Assembly: GCA_963780345.1 (NCBI GenBank)
Contig: CAWABU010000002.1
Span: forward strand, 806,001-870,000
DNA: 64,000 nucleotides
Source of the DNA: PALSA-693 sp963780345
GTDB taxonomy: Bacteria > Actinomycetota > Acidimicrobiia > Acidimicrobiales > Palsa-688
Direction of reading: 5' to 3'
Positions 8,703 to 17,555 of this stretch are shown here, one piece after another; the first letter of the stretch is position 1; each line of letters begins with the position of its first letter. The position numbers and the translations under genes are program-made. The notes under the pieces are model-generated. The model was not told where the DNA came from, ran no database searches, and was given only the letters and a program-made list of their open reading frames with translations.

Positions 8703-9915
8703 TCCGAGGAGCGTAGTGGGGACTCCGGATAGGGGCCTGTCGAGGCGACGGCTCGAGGGGTCCGAGGCTGGCGCCTGGCCGCCACGCGTCGTGTCTCCTT
8801 GCGTCACGTTCCCTGGACCGCGGCAGGCACGTCTGATACCACATGGTCCGCAGGGCCTCTCTAGAGACTGCGCCCTCGCTACCGCACCACGCGCCTGCCT
8901 CCCACCAGGCGGCGTATATGCCAATCGACTCAAGAAGTCCACATATGCAGACCCGACCGGCTCGCTAAAGAGGGCCACCCGGTTGGGTTGATCGTCCTGA
9001 GGATAGAGAAAGTAGGCGTATGTCAGAAGCTGTCCCGCGGCAGCCCTTACGGCTTCGGTTGCGTTCCCCCGATAGACGACTTTCGCCTCGACGAGGTATG
9101 TGCCGCTGTCCGAATAGAGTACGAGGTCTCTTGGGTGCTCAGTGGCGGGCCGCCAACCACGGGCGGCCTGCCACTCGCCGTAGTTGCGAACGAGCCGCTC
9201 GTGCCGGCGCGACTTGGTCAGTTCACGACCCAGGAGTGTCGCCCGGTAATCGGTGTCACTTTTTGGGTGGAAGTTCTCGAGCGGGTCGGATGAAGCTGCT
9301 TGGGCGGACCGGCCAGGGGATGCAATGGCGCCCGCCGCCTCCAGCAAGAGTTTATCCCTCGCGCCAAGCGCGGCTTCATACAGCTGCAGCACTGCGGTCA
9401 AGTCGGACCGCATCACAGCTTCGCTAGGAAGTGCACCAACCCGGTACTTCCGGCATGCGATGTTTCCCGCTTGGTACGCATTCTGACGAGCACCTCGCGA
9501 ACGAAGCTCGATCGCGTCGTCGAACAGAAGCGGGCTGTCGCGGATCAAGCGAGTTCGGATCGCGTCCGCATCCCGGGCTAGTAGTCGACGAGCTTCAGCG
9601 TCGCCGAACTCTTTCCGGAGGTATTCCATACCCTGGTTCAAGGACAGATTGAGTAGTTCGAGATCCTCAGACACGATGAAAACGACATAGATGCCACGCT
9701 GCGCCGTATCGGTCTCGTCGGGGTCGAAGAACCCTACCGACGGGGGTAAAGGTCGCCCCGCCCTTGCCACCACTTCCCTTTATGACGATGCCCCCTGCCG
9801 CATGCTCTGAGAGGAGCGTCCCCGCATCCGAGAGCATCTCTTGTGCTTCGGTGTGCAGTCCTGCGATCCTGTTGTAGGTGGTGGCGAGTTCGAGGAAGTA
9901 GTCCGTCAGATTCAC
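8695..9915 (-). CDS. MrcB N-terminal (DUF3578-like) domain plus PD-(D/E)XK nuclease, frameshifted
   Basis: The start at 9915 gives NLTDYFLELATTYN and TLLSEHAAGGIVIKGSGGKG. After a frameshift near 9735 the sequence continues VGFFDPDETDTAQRGIYVV and SLNQGMEYLRKEFGDAEARR, which is the MrcB N-terminal pattern. Further on DLVLYSDSGTYLVEAKVV and AAGQLLTYAYFLY form a likely PD-(D/E)XK nuclease (E-x-K then a Q motif). A second frameshift near 8930 leads to GIYAAWWEAGAWCGSEGAV and a stop at 8695-8697. The assembled protein is about 405 residues. The likely role is cleavage of modified DNA (type IV-like), inferred from domains; its partner is the coupled membrane/pentapeptide gene. Confidence 0.65.
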
Positions 9916-10056
9916 TGCCGTAGGATGCCACGCTCAGAACCTTGACCCGAGGTGTGGACGCTTATGGACGAACCATTGGTCATTCGCCTCCGCGAGTCGA
10001 CAAATTGCAAGGGAAAAAGCGACCAACTTGTCGTCGGCCGTGACGCTCAGATCCTT

Positions 10057-10374
10057 TCAAAACAAGCCAGACAAGTCACCGAGCCCCGAAAAGGGTTCAG
10101 CAGAGGGATCAAGTTCGAAGTTATTCTCCATGAAGTCCCAGATCGCAAGGGTGCGCTGCTGGCCATCGACTATTTCGTACGTTTCATCCTTCGGATCCCC
10201 TATGCGCCGAACATAAAACTTTGGGATGTCGTAACCCCGGAGAATTGAGTCGATCAGTAATCGCTTCTTATGGTGGTTCCCTACGGGTCCGCGCTGGTAT
10301 GCTGGCGTGGGATTGATCTTGGCCCTACGACGATGCAACTGGTCGACCGTCCAAACGAGGGGATAGACGTTCAA
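10057..10374 (-). pseudogene. DUF262 (GmrSD N-terminal) fragment
   Basis: The 105 residues visible have the DUF262 landmarks: INPTPAYQRGPV, KKRLLIDSILRGYDIPKFYV and the ParB-like nucleotide-binding motif EIVDGQQRTLAIWDFM. The frame ends at 10057, far short of the usual several hundred residues, and no continuation was found in the other two frames. DUF262 is the NTPase half of GmrSD-type modification-dependent restriction enzymes. It lies directly upstream of the MrcB-like gene, so this corner may once have been a compact type IV restriction locus. Confidence 0.6.
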
Positions 10375-10852
10375 GGCTCAACCTCCAGTAGGACTCTTGA
10401 ATCGATCGTCGAGCGACGAACGTGTCACGGCAACAGCCTAGTCAGCCGAGGCCGGCTGATCCCCGCTCGATCACTCCCCAGACTCGCAAACTGGTCACTT
10501 CGGGTCCTCCCAAAACTGAGTGGTGCAAGACGAATCGGCGATCGGGCGGATCGGCTGGCCCCGAAGCCATCTGTGCGACAGACCACTAGTTGGCGGCCGC
10601 CTAGTTTGCCGGGTCAAGCTCGGCGGCGATGACGGACCACGGGTCCGGTCGGGCCGCTCGTCGGCGTCCAGTGGCAGCGGGTTGCCCAGGCGATCTCGCG
10701 GCACCAGATTTGAGCCAGGACGGCTCAGCTCGCGAATCACCGTCGCCGACACCGGCCCTTCCGCCCCAGGCCAGAAAATCGGGGTCGGTGGTTCAGCCCG
10801 GCGCCGAGTAGACAACGCCACAGCCTCGAGCGCCTAGGTCTGGAGCGGCGAG
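10375..10852. other. 478 bases without a recognisable gene
   Basis: Both strands hold only short open frames with no recognisable motif. No repeat, RNA gene or strong promoter was seen. Confidence 0.5.
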
Positions 10853-11239
10853 TCACTCATCTGTGGACTTCATGGCCACTGTGACAGCTGAGGATTTTTC
10901 CTCAAGTGATCCATTTGGCTCGACCTCCTCGACGATCACCCGGGTCCGCAGGAACGGCGTGTCGTCCCCCCAGTCGGTGGTCAGGCGTCGCAGGATTTCC
11001 AGGCTGCCGTGCCGCTGCAGCGCCCTGCCGATCTGCTCAGCTTCCTCCCGGCTGGGCACCGACCGCTCAATGATGCCACCACCGGGCACCTTGACCAGCA
11101 GCATGTACTCGTAATGCAGCGCGACGCCCGAAGTCCCCAACGGGACCGAATCGTCGGCACTGGTCCAGACCAACCGGGGCACCAGGTTCGGATGCTCGAT
11201 GGCCACGGCGGATTGTCGTCTATCCGGTCTGGTGGTCAT
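10853..11239 (-). CDS. Small hypothetical protein
   Basis: The 128-residue frame starts at ATG 11239, overlapping the end of the upstream reductase remnant by 4 bases (ATGA). The composition is ordinary, with VALHYEYMLLVKVPGGG in the first half, a charged helical middle (SREEAEQIGRALQRHGSLEIL) and an acidic Ser-rich tail. The 4-base overlap suggests it formed an operon with the intact reductase gene. I do not recognise the family. Confidence 0.5.
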   Translation of the reverse strand: MTTRPDRRQSAVAIEHPNLVPRLVWTSADDSVPLGTSGVALHYEYMLLVKVPGGGIIERSVPSREEAEQIGRALQRHGSLEILRRLTTDWGDDTPFLRTRVIVEEVEPNGSLEEKSSAVTVAMKSTDE

Positions 11240-11807
11240 GTCGCATCATCCTCTGCCGGCGTCATGCAGTTGCAGCCTCCCCAATCATCCTCAGCGCCGC
11301 CGTAGTCGAAGAGCACGCCTTGCACTGTGTTGGCCTCACGCAGTTCTCGCAGCGTCAGTGGCCTCGTCCTGTCGCCTTTGCGATCACGCAGGATGGCAAC
11401 GTCGCCAAGCTGCTCACGCAAGCGCCGCTCGTTCCATTCCCACTTCGCATACTCAGCCGGATCAAGTGCGAGCAGACGCAGGAAGTGTTGACGCCAGCCT
11501 TCACGCAGCCGCCACCAGAGTTGGCGTGCGGCATACCCGTGCGCGTGAGCCAAGGCGGCTCGATGCCGGCCTGCTTGAACATCGCCAACACATCGCTTTT
11601 GTCCATGACGGGCTGCCACGTCAGTTGTGCCTCGATGCGCCAGGGTCGCCAGTGCGGCTTCGCTCGATCGAGTCGATGCTCTTCGGTCCAGTCGTAGCCG
11701 AAATAGACCATGGTGCGCTCAGGCTCACAGTGCTCTTCGATCCAACGTCGCATTGCCTCCTCCAACGCCGGGTCGGCCTGGCTGTCTTTGACTGGGCTGT
11801 CGCTCAC
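11236..11807 (-). pseudogene. Phosphoadenosine phosphosulfate reductase-like protein, C-terminal half only
   Basis: Two frames join near 11500. The first has RTMVYFGYDWTEEHRLDRA, KSDVLAMFKQAGIEPP and LTRTGMPHANSGGGCVKAG; the second has QHFLRLLALDPAEYAKWEW, VAILRDRKGDRTRPLTLREL and a terminal DDWGGCNC. This matches the C-terminal half of PAPS-reductase-like proteins common in phages and islands. The N-terminal half with the PP-loop is absent; its place is taken by the IS1182 transposase, whose stop overlaps the apparent GTG at 11807. It is not expected to be an active enzyme. Confidence 0.7.
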
Positions 11808-13037
11808 GACGACTCCGCGTCGAAGCGGGCCTGGCGGCGTCGTGCAGTTGTGGTTGGGATGGTGGCGGTCTGCCCGGCCGGGCAGATGACCGTCCCGGCC
11901 TGGAGATCGATGGTGAACTCGTCCTTGCTGAAATATCCCTTCGGTGCCGATGACGGCTGGGCCGGGGCGGTCAGCTCGACACCATCTTCGGCCAGGTTGC
12001 GCCGACATTCGGCGCTTCCGTAGTGGGTGTCGCCAATCACCTCCGATACCGCCACGGGATCTTGGTCGAGCAGGTCAGCCAGGATCTCCCCATCGCCGGT
12101 CGTTGCCGTGGTGGCCTGGCCGGCCACGAACAGGTCGGAGTCGACATCGACGCTAATGTGCAGCTTGTAGCCGTCGTAGCGGTCCCGGCGGGAACGATGA
12201 CCGTGTCGGGCGTCGGGATCCACCGTCGAGATGATCCGCTCCGGAGCGACCCGCGGTGCGATCCGTACTCCTCCCGCCCCGTCATCTTCGACATCTTGGG
12301 CCGCCACCAAAGCCAGCAGTTTCACCTCGGCCGCCAAAGCCGGATCGCTGATCCCGCCGCAGGCGATTATCGCCCGACAGGCATCAGCAAACAGGTCGTT
12401 GACCAGCTCCTGGCGTTCTTCCTCAGACGCCCAACAGATATCCGGCTTGCCATCCCGGTCATAATCGTCGCGAGCCAACGACTCTCGACACGCCCAGCCC
12501 CTCTCCGGGTTCGCCCCCTCAAGCAGACCCAAGGCAGCGCCGGATGGCCGAGCGGATCAGGCTGACCGTGTCCTGGGTGATCACGCCATCAGCTATCCCC
12601 GTCGAATCTACCACCCGACGATGCCCGATCACCCCCGCCTGCTCGGCCACGCCGATCAGCCGCTGATGAAGCCAGCCGTCCATCTGGGCCTTGACCAGCC
12701 GGGCCCGGAACTCCACCAGACAGACATGGGGAACGCCCCGATGCTCCAACGGCAAACCCAAAGCCGCCTTCCACGACAGATCAAACCGCGACCGCCGCTC
12801 CGCCTCCCGATCCGACACCCCATAGAACAACTGGGCCAGCAGCAGCGCCGCCAGCACCGACGGCGGATGCGACGGCCGACCCCGCCGGCTGGCATACAGG
12901 CACTCGAAGTCCTCGTCGCTGAACAAACACCCCCGGGCCGACCCCAACCAGGCCAAGAACCCATCCTCATCCAACAAATCGCCGCAGACCACCTCCACCT
13001 GCGACAACGAACCCTGCGTCTCAGCAGTTCCTCTCAT
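11804..13037 (-). pseudogene. IS1182-family transposase, frameshifted and 3'-truncated
   Basis: The first part (13037 to about 12525) has FECLYASRRGRPSHPPSVLA, LLLAQLFYGVSDREAERR and RRVVDSTGIADGVITQDTV. After a frameshift it continues HRSRRDRYDGYKLHISVDVD, ATTGDGEILADLLDQD and GTVICPAGQTATIP, and stops at 11804 just before the Cys-rich C-terminus expected of IS1182 transposases. The 3' end is joined to the reductase remnant, so the element was inserted there and later lost its end. I did not find a terminal inverted repeat in the 320 bases upstream. Confidence 0.75.
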
Positions 13038-13357
13038 CCAGCCAAGTCAAGCCGAACCCACCCCAAATCGCGACCACCATTCAAGCCCCTGACCAGAGAT
13101 TTTCCGACCACCCAACTAGGAGGTCGGCTTTGGTGCGTCGGCATGCAGCTTCCCGCTCTAGCCTGTCGGCCATCCGGCGTTTGCGAGCGGCCAGCGCAGG
13201 CCAGGTCTGCTGACTTGGCGACGTGCGTAAGCCACGGGGACCACGACTTCTCGGTGACACACGCTGGCCTTCGTCGACGTCCGATCGAGAATCGGACGGC
13301 GAGCCAGTCGCTAGTCCCGGGCGGTCGTAGCCTGCACTTCTTCGAGAGGTACTGGTG
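13038..13357. other. 320 bases between IS1182 and the recombinase, nothing recognised
   Basis: There is no convincing coding frame on either strand. One end of the IS1182 element must lie here or just inside, but no matching inverted repeat could be assigned by eye. Confidence 0.4.
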
Positions 13358-15139
13358 TCAGCGGCCGTCTACCGGCGCGGCCACGGTTCCGTGGCTCGGA
13401 ATGGCTTGACCGGGGGCGAAACTACGTCGCCGCTCATCGCGGGTCAAGCGGCAGATTCGCGCGCGCCTTGCTGCCGGGAGGGCCAATGACTTGCCGTCGA
13501 GCCGGACATGTGACTGCACGGCGTTATGGCCGTCGGCCGCGGCGACGGTCAGCTTGCCGAACCGACCGGGGGTGAACAGAAGCTTGACGACCTCGCGCTT
13601 GACCGCTGTCGGCATCGCCTGCAAATTCTCGGCGACCCGCCGACCTGGGCCGATCGACTGTCGCACCCCTGCTGGGGTGGTCAATTCCCGCTGTACCGCC
13701 AGGTGCGTCATGCCATTTGAGATCCAATCGCATTGCCACCCGAAGGCGTGGATCCGCCGGGCGGACCTTCTGTGGCAGTACCCACACCGCCTTCAGGTAC
13801 CGGCGAAGGACCGCCTGGCGAGCCTTCAGCGGCAGCTCCTCCCAACGCTCGGCCACCAAGTCCGCGGGCGGCACGTCGATCTCGGGCGCCTCGGTGGCGG
13901 CCAGTTGGGCTCGGGCCGAGTCGTCGGTGTGGTGAAGCAGGGCGGCGAACTCGGGGCTGGGCTGGACAGGCGTTCCTTGAGCAGAGTGACGACCAGCTCC
14001 TCCACCAGCTCGGCCGGGGTGACGTTCAGACCGCCGCAGGCGTCACGGTTGCCGCTCCGCTTTGAGCAGCCGTAGCCGGAGATATAGCCCTCAGGCCGCG
14101 GGAGCTTGACGACGGCCAGAGGCGCCTTGCAGCGCGAGCATCGGGCGATCCCACCAGTCAGCAGCCATTTGCGCGACGTGTCGCGCTGGGCGCGGCCAAT
14201 CCGCTTCCGCTTGCCAGCGACATCAATCACCTCTGCCATGACGGTGGCGGCCTGGAGGGCATCGAATCTCTCGGGGCTGATGATCGGGTCCCATTTCGCC
14301 CGTCCTGGCATCACCTTGCCGTGGTAGGAGCGCAGCCCGGCAATGTGCGGCTTGCGGGCGATGGACAGCACGGACGTGCCTCGCCAGATCGCTTTCTCTC
14401 GGGCAACCGGCTCTTTCGTTGTCGGGTCGATCTTGTAAGGCCGTGGTGTCGGAACTCCGCCGCGTTGAGACGCTCCGCGACCGCCCGAGCCGAGTGTCCC
14501 GCTAGCAACTCGTCCACGATGCGAAGGACCACGGTCTCCTCCTCCGGGACGATTTCCAGCCTCGGCCGACCGTCGTCTTTGAGGAATACCCATGTCTTAC
14601 CGTCTGGACAGAGGACCTTGCGCCTGTAACCGTAGAAGCGCCCGCCTTGCGGTCGTCCTTCTTGGGCCAGCTGCTCGGCCATGGCCGCAGAGCGGGCCTT
14701 GATGCGCTCGCTCTCCTCCGCGTCCAGGATGTTCATAATCCGGCCGACCACGCGGTTTCCAGGCTCGACACCGATCACGCCCTGCTGCACGGTGTGGACC
14801 TTGCCGATGCCCGCCTTGGTCAGCGTGACGACCAGTTCGTCCCACTCGGAGGGTTGGCGCGTTAGCTGGCTCTGCTCGTGCGCGATGACCGCCCGAATCT
14901 CGCCACGCCGAATTGCACCCAGCAGGTCGTTGTACTTGGGCCGGAACACCTCAGGGTTGGAGGCTGACTTGTCGTTGTCATCGAAGATCCGGACCTCGGT
15001 GCCGGGATACAGGTTTGGCCAGGCGCCTGCCTCTGGCGATCTGGCGGTCAACGAATATCCGCTGTTCCTTGCGGTCCAGGGAGGCACGTGCGTATAGGGC
15101 CACCACGGCTACGGCTTCGTCTGTTCGCTTGGCGGTCAC
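13358..15139 (-). CDS. Large serine recombinase (site-specific integrase), several frameshifts
   Basis: From GTG 15139 the product opens with VVALYARASLDRKEQR, containing the catalytic Ser of the resolvase fold. It continues in another frame: LYPGTEVRIFDDNDKSASN, AVIAHEQSQLTRQPSEWDEL and VGRIMNILDAEESERI. The recombinase domain follows (TWVFLKDDGRPRLEIVPEE, RAVAERLNAAEF), then IWRGTSVLSIARKPHIAGLR and a zinc ribbon CSRCKAPLAVV with GYGCSKR and CGG. The C-terminus is LKARQAVLRRYLKAVWVLP. A last frame (13358-13711) carries a similar LQAMPTAVKREVVKLLFTP motif and may be extra C-terminus or a second fragment. It would mediate integration and excision of the island. Confidence 0.7.
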
Positions 15140-15182
15140 GAAAGTACCTTAGCCCGCTAACAGTAACAACAATCGTATAGGG

Positions 15183-15208
15183 GTCTCGATAATGATGATT
15201 ATCAAGAC
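15183..15208. promoter_or_regulatory. 26-bp imperfect palindrome upstream of the recombinase
   Basis: The two 13-base halves, GTCTCGATAATGA and TGATTATCAAGAC, match as an inverted repeat at 11 of 13 positions. The site is AT-rich against a GC-rich background and lies 44 bases upstream of the recombinase start. It could be an operator for a repressor or a recombinase binding site. Confidence 0.5.
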
Positions 15209-15279
15209 CAGACTGGGAACACCGAGTAGAGATCGGCGAGACCGTCACAACCCCCAACTACGATCAGACTGCTGCCTGA

Positions 15280-16482
15280 TCACGCAGTGGCCGACGCCGA
15301 ACTTCGACAGAACTCGGGAACATCCTCATCGGGGTCCACGTCTCGGTAGGTAATTCGCCAAATCTGCAATTTGGCCGCACCGACGTCGCTGCGTAACTGA
15401 GGTGACGAATCGTCGCTGAACCTGGCCACGAACTCGTCGAATGCCGCAATCGCGGCGTCGAACCGTTCCAGACGCTTAAGCACAATACCTTTGTTGAGCA
15501 ACGCGTTCGCGACATGTTGTCTCAGATTCGATGAGGGGTCATCAGCAAAGCGCACAATGACTGTATCATAGACCGAGATTTCTTCGTCGAGCCTTCCAAG
15601 TATGTCCAGAGTGACGCCCTTGTTGTAGAGCGCTCTTGCAACCCATTCAGTCTCACCCAGATTGGCGTCGTCCTCACACCTTGCGGCTACCTGGTCATAG
15701 CACTCGATCGCTTCGACACTCCGACCCTCCTCACCGAGATAGACACCCTTGCAGTACAGAGCCATGACGATCGACTCGCGCAACTCCGGTGTTGGATCAT
15801 CGCAGAAGCGGGAGAGAACGCAATCGAAAACGTCCGCCGCCTCGTCCCGGCGGCCTCGCTCAACCAGTTCTTGACCTTTGTTGACTAGTGCATAGACCAC
15901 GTACTCGCGCACATCAGCGGCCGAATCGGCACCGAACTCGGCCTCAACCTGATCAAAGACCGCGAACATCTCGTCGTCTTGGCCCAAGTCACGAAGCACC
16001 CACGCCTTGTTGAACAATGCCTCGGCAAGAAACGGAGCAAAGATCTCGTAGGACTCCCGACTAAATCGGTCACGCACTTTGTCATAGACATTGACCGCCT
16101 CTGCCAGACGACCGAGCTGGGCGAGCAAGACGCCGGCGTTTATGAGCGCTCTTGCCACACGCCGAAGCACATCTCCAGACTGGTCGCCGCTAAACCGACA
16201 CGCCAAGTCCGTAAAAGCCACCAGCGCTTCTTCGGGTCGCCCGAGTCGCTCAAGGGCGCCACCTCGAATCAAAAGCGCTTGAACAACGTCCTCCCGCACT
16301 TCATCGGGGGGATCAGCAGCAAATCGTGCGACGACAGCATCCACCACACTAAGGGCTTCCTCTGTTCGTCCGAGATCGAGTAGGTTTCCTGCTTGGCGCG
16401 CCATCGACCCAGCTACATCGGTCGGGGACGCGGGAGGAACCGGTTGAACCTCAGGCATATTCAAAGCGTCGATCTCGGTCAT
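15280..16482 (-). CDS. TPR-repeat protein
   Basis: This 400-residue protein is built from about eight tetratricopeptide-like units of roughly 42 residues. Each has the form ALxNKGxxLxxLGRxxEAxxVYDxVxxRFxDD, for example LFNKAWVLRDLGQDDEMFAV and ALLNKGIVLKRLERFDAAI. The N-terminus is short and Pro-rich and the C-terminus is Asp-rich; no enzyme domain is visible. It is a soluble scaffold or sensor by family. Its ATG lies inside a 23-codon leader ORF, and a 70-bp element shared with four other loci lies further upstream, which ties it to the neighbouring nuclease operon. GC content is lower than in its neighbours. Confidence 0.8.
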   Translation of the reverse strand: MTEIDALNMPEVQPVPPASPTDVAGSMARQAGNLLDLGRTEEALSVVDAVVARFAADPPDEVREDVVQALLIRGGALERLGRPEEALVAFTDLACRFSGDQSGDVLRRVARALINAGVLLAQLGRLAEAVNVYDKVRDRFSRESYEIFAPFLAEALFNKAWVLRDLGQDDEMFAVFDQVEAEFGADSAADVREYVVYALVNKGQELVERGRRDEAADVFDCVLSRFCDDPTPELRESIVMALYCKGVYLGEEGRSVEAIECYDQVAARCEDDANLGETEWVARALYNKGVTLDILGRLDEEISVYDTVIVRFADDPSSNLRQHVANALLNKGIVLKRLERFDAAIAAFDEFVARFSDDSSPQLRSDVGAAKLQIWRITYRDVDPDEDVPEFCRSSASATA

Positions 16483-16522
16483 GACCCCATTCTCCTTGTT
16501 GCGACGTGGTCGTGTTCGTCAT
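16451..16522 (-). CDS. 23-residue leader ORF overlapping the TPR gene
   Basis: ATG 16522 follows a strong ribosome site (GGGGAGGAA) and encodes a Thr/Arg-rich peptide beginning MTNTTTSQQGEW. It ends at TGA 16451, so it overlaps the TPR start at 16482 by 32 bases in another frame. The TPR gene's own start has only AAGGAGAATGGGGTC in front of it, so translation of the leader may couple to it. Similar leader ORFs precede the operons at 25683 and 63716. Confidence 0.45.
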   Translation of the reverse strand: MTNTTTSQQGEWGHDRDRRFEYA

Positions 16523-16567
16523 GCGTTCCTCCCCGATACTGGCGGGTCTACTTGCCCGTAAGTGGTT

Positions 16568-16637
16568 CCATTGTGAGGGAGGGGTTGTTCCTGATCTCGA
16601 CCCCTGACGACAGACCTTGACCACTTGGCGACACACG
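16568..16637 (-). promoter_or_regulatory. Shared regulatory element, copy 1 (TPR gene)
   Basis: On the minus strand it reads GTGTGTCGCC, a second TGTCG 21 bases after the first, GTCGAG, GGAAC and ACAATGG at 16574-16568. These blocks sit in the same columns as in the copies at 17461, 25861, 53595 and 63834. The TPR leader ORF starts 45 bases after ACAATGG. A short GGGC...CCCG hairpin lies in that leader. Confidence 0.75.
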
Positions 16638-16801
16638 CGGGTAATACCTCACGGCTACCGGTCAATGCACGCGTGAAACGCCAAGATCCGCTTCGTCGGC
16701 GGCTCCTGGCGATGGTCGGTGAGGTGCTCATAGATAGCTGTGGAAGTCACGGGTCGGCGGGGTCGGCACCACCTTGGTGGGAGCTTCCTGCGAGTGGTAG
16801 G

Positions 16802-17412
16802 TCACCCAGCTGGTTGGCTTCTGGGCCAGGCTGGACTCCGCGCTTCGACGAACGTCGATGTGACGATGCCGTCCCCGACGAAGTCCACCGTGCGGGCTAG
16901 AAGGTCGTCTTTGACGGGGCCGGGGATGAATTCACCCATTAGCGCCACTGAAATCCAGGAGCCGTCGAAGCGCTGGATCCTTCGCGACGAGGCGGTCGGC
17001 GGGCAAGCCAGCAAACAAATGCTCTGTGCGCATTACGGCTTGCCCATGCCCGCGCACATTCACCAGCACCTGGGTCGGCGACAGTATGTCCTTGACGATC
17101 GCTGTTGCTGGTTCGCGGTTCGATGAAACGTAGAAGCTGCGTACTCCTCCGTCTCGGAACGCGGCATCGAGCGCTGCCTCGGCGATGCCGTTCACTACCC
17201 GCAGCCGCCCGTCCGGGTTCTGGCCGGAAGCTCGGCGCCTTCCAGGGCCGGGTCCGCGACTCGGGTGATGCCGGGTAGGGTCTGGTCCAGCCGGAGTGGA
17301 CCGACAAAGTCTTGTCGCCCATCGCGTCAGTAGGCCAATAGGTGGCCTGCGGGTGAAGGACATAGACGTCCGCCAGATCGGATACCTCGGCCGCGAGCGG
17401 ATCGACGTCCAT
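16802..17412 (-). pseudogene. Truncated, frameshifted paralogue of the 53707-55247 protein
   Basis: Three frames together give a continuous match to the protein at 53707-55247. The first frame has DLADVYVLHPQATYW and GDKTLSVHSGWTRPYPAS; the second has NPDGRL, IAEAALDAAFRDG, ILSPTQVLVNVRGHGQAVMR and HLFAGLPADRLVA; the third has ALMGEFIPGPVKDDLLARTV and FVGDGIVTSTFVEA. It ends at 16802, so the coiled-coil and C-terminal domain are missing, and it begins about 45 residues later than its paralogue. It has its own copy of the shared upstream element. It is either decayed or damaged by sequence errors; the missing C-terminus argues for real decay. Confidence 0.7.
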
Positions 17413-17460
17413 TCCATCGACGGGTGAACACTGGTACTCGGGCGTTGCCCATCGCTACAC

Positions 17461-17530
17461 CCATTGTCGTAGAGGCTTGTTTGCGAAACTTGACTAGGAG
17501 CGACAAAACTTCGTCATTGGGTGACAATCC
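17461..17530 (-). promoter_or_regulatory. Shared regulatory element, copy 2 (paralogue fragment)
   Basis: On the minus strand: GGATTGTCAC, TGTCG 21 bases after the first TGTC, GTCAAG, AAC and ACAATGG at 17467-17461. It is the most diverged of the five copies but keeps every block at the same spacing. It starts 26 bases after the sbcC stop. The following leader contains GGGCAACGCCC, a small hairpin, as in the copy at 53595. Confidence 0.7.
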
Positions 17531-17555
17531 TGGTCGTGACGGGATGACCCCGGCG

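Noticed and set aside
13358..13711. Separate gene at the 3' end of the serine recombinase
   Set aside because: Its only recognisable part repeats the recombinase C-terminal motif, so it is treated as part of, or a leftover of, that gene.
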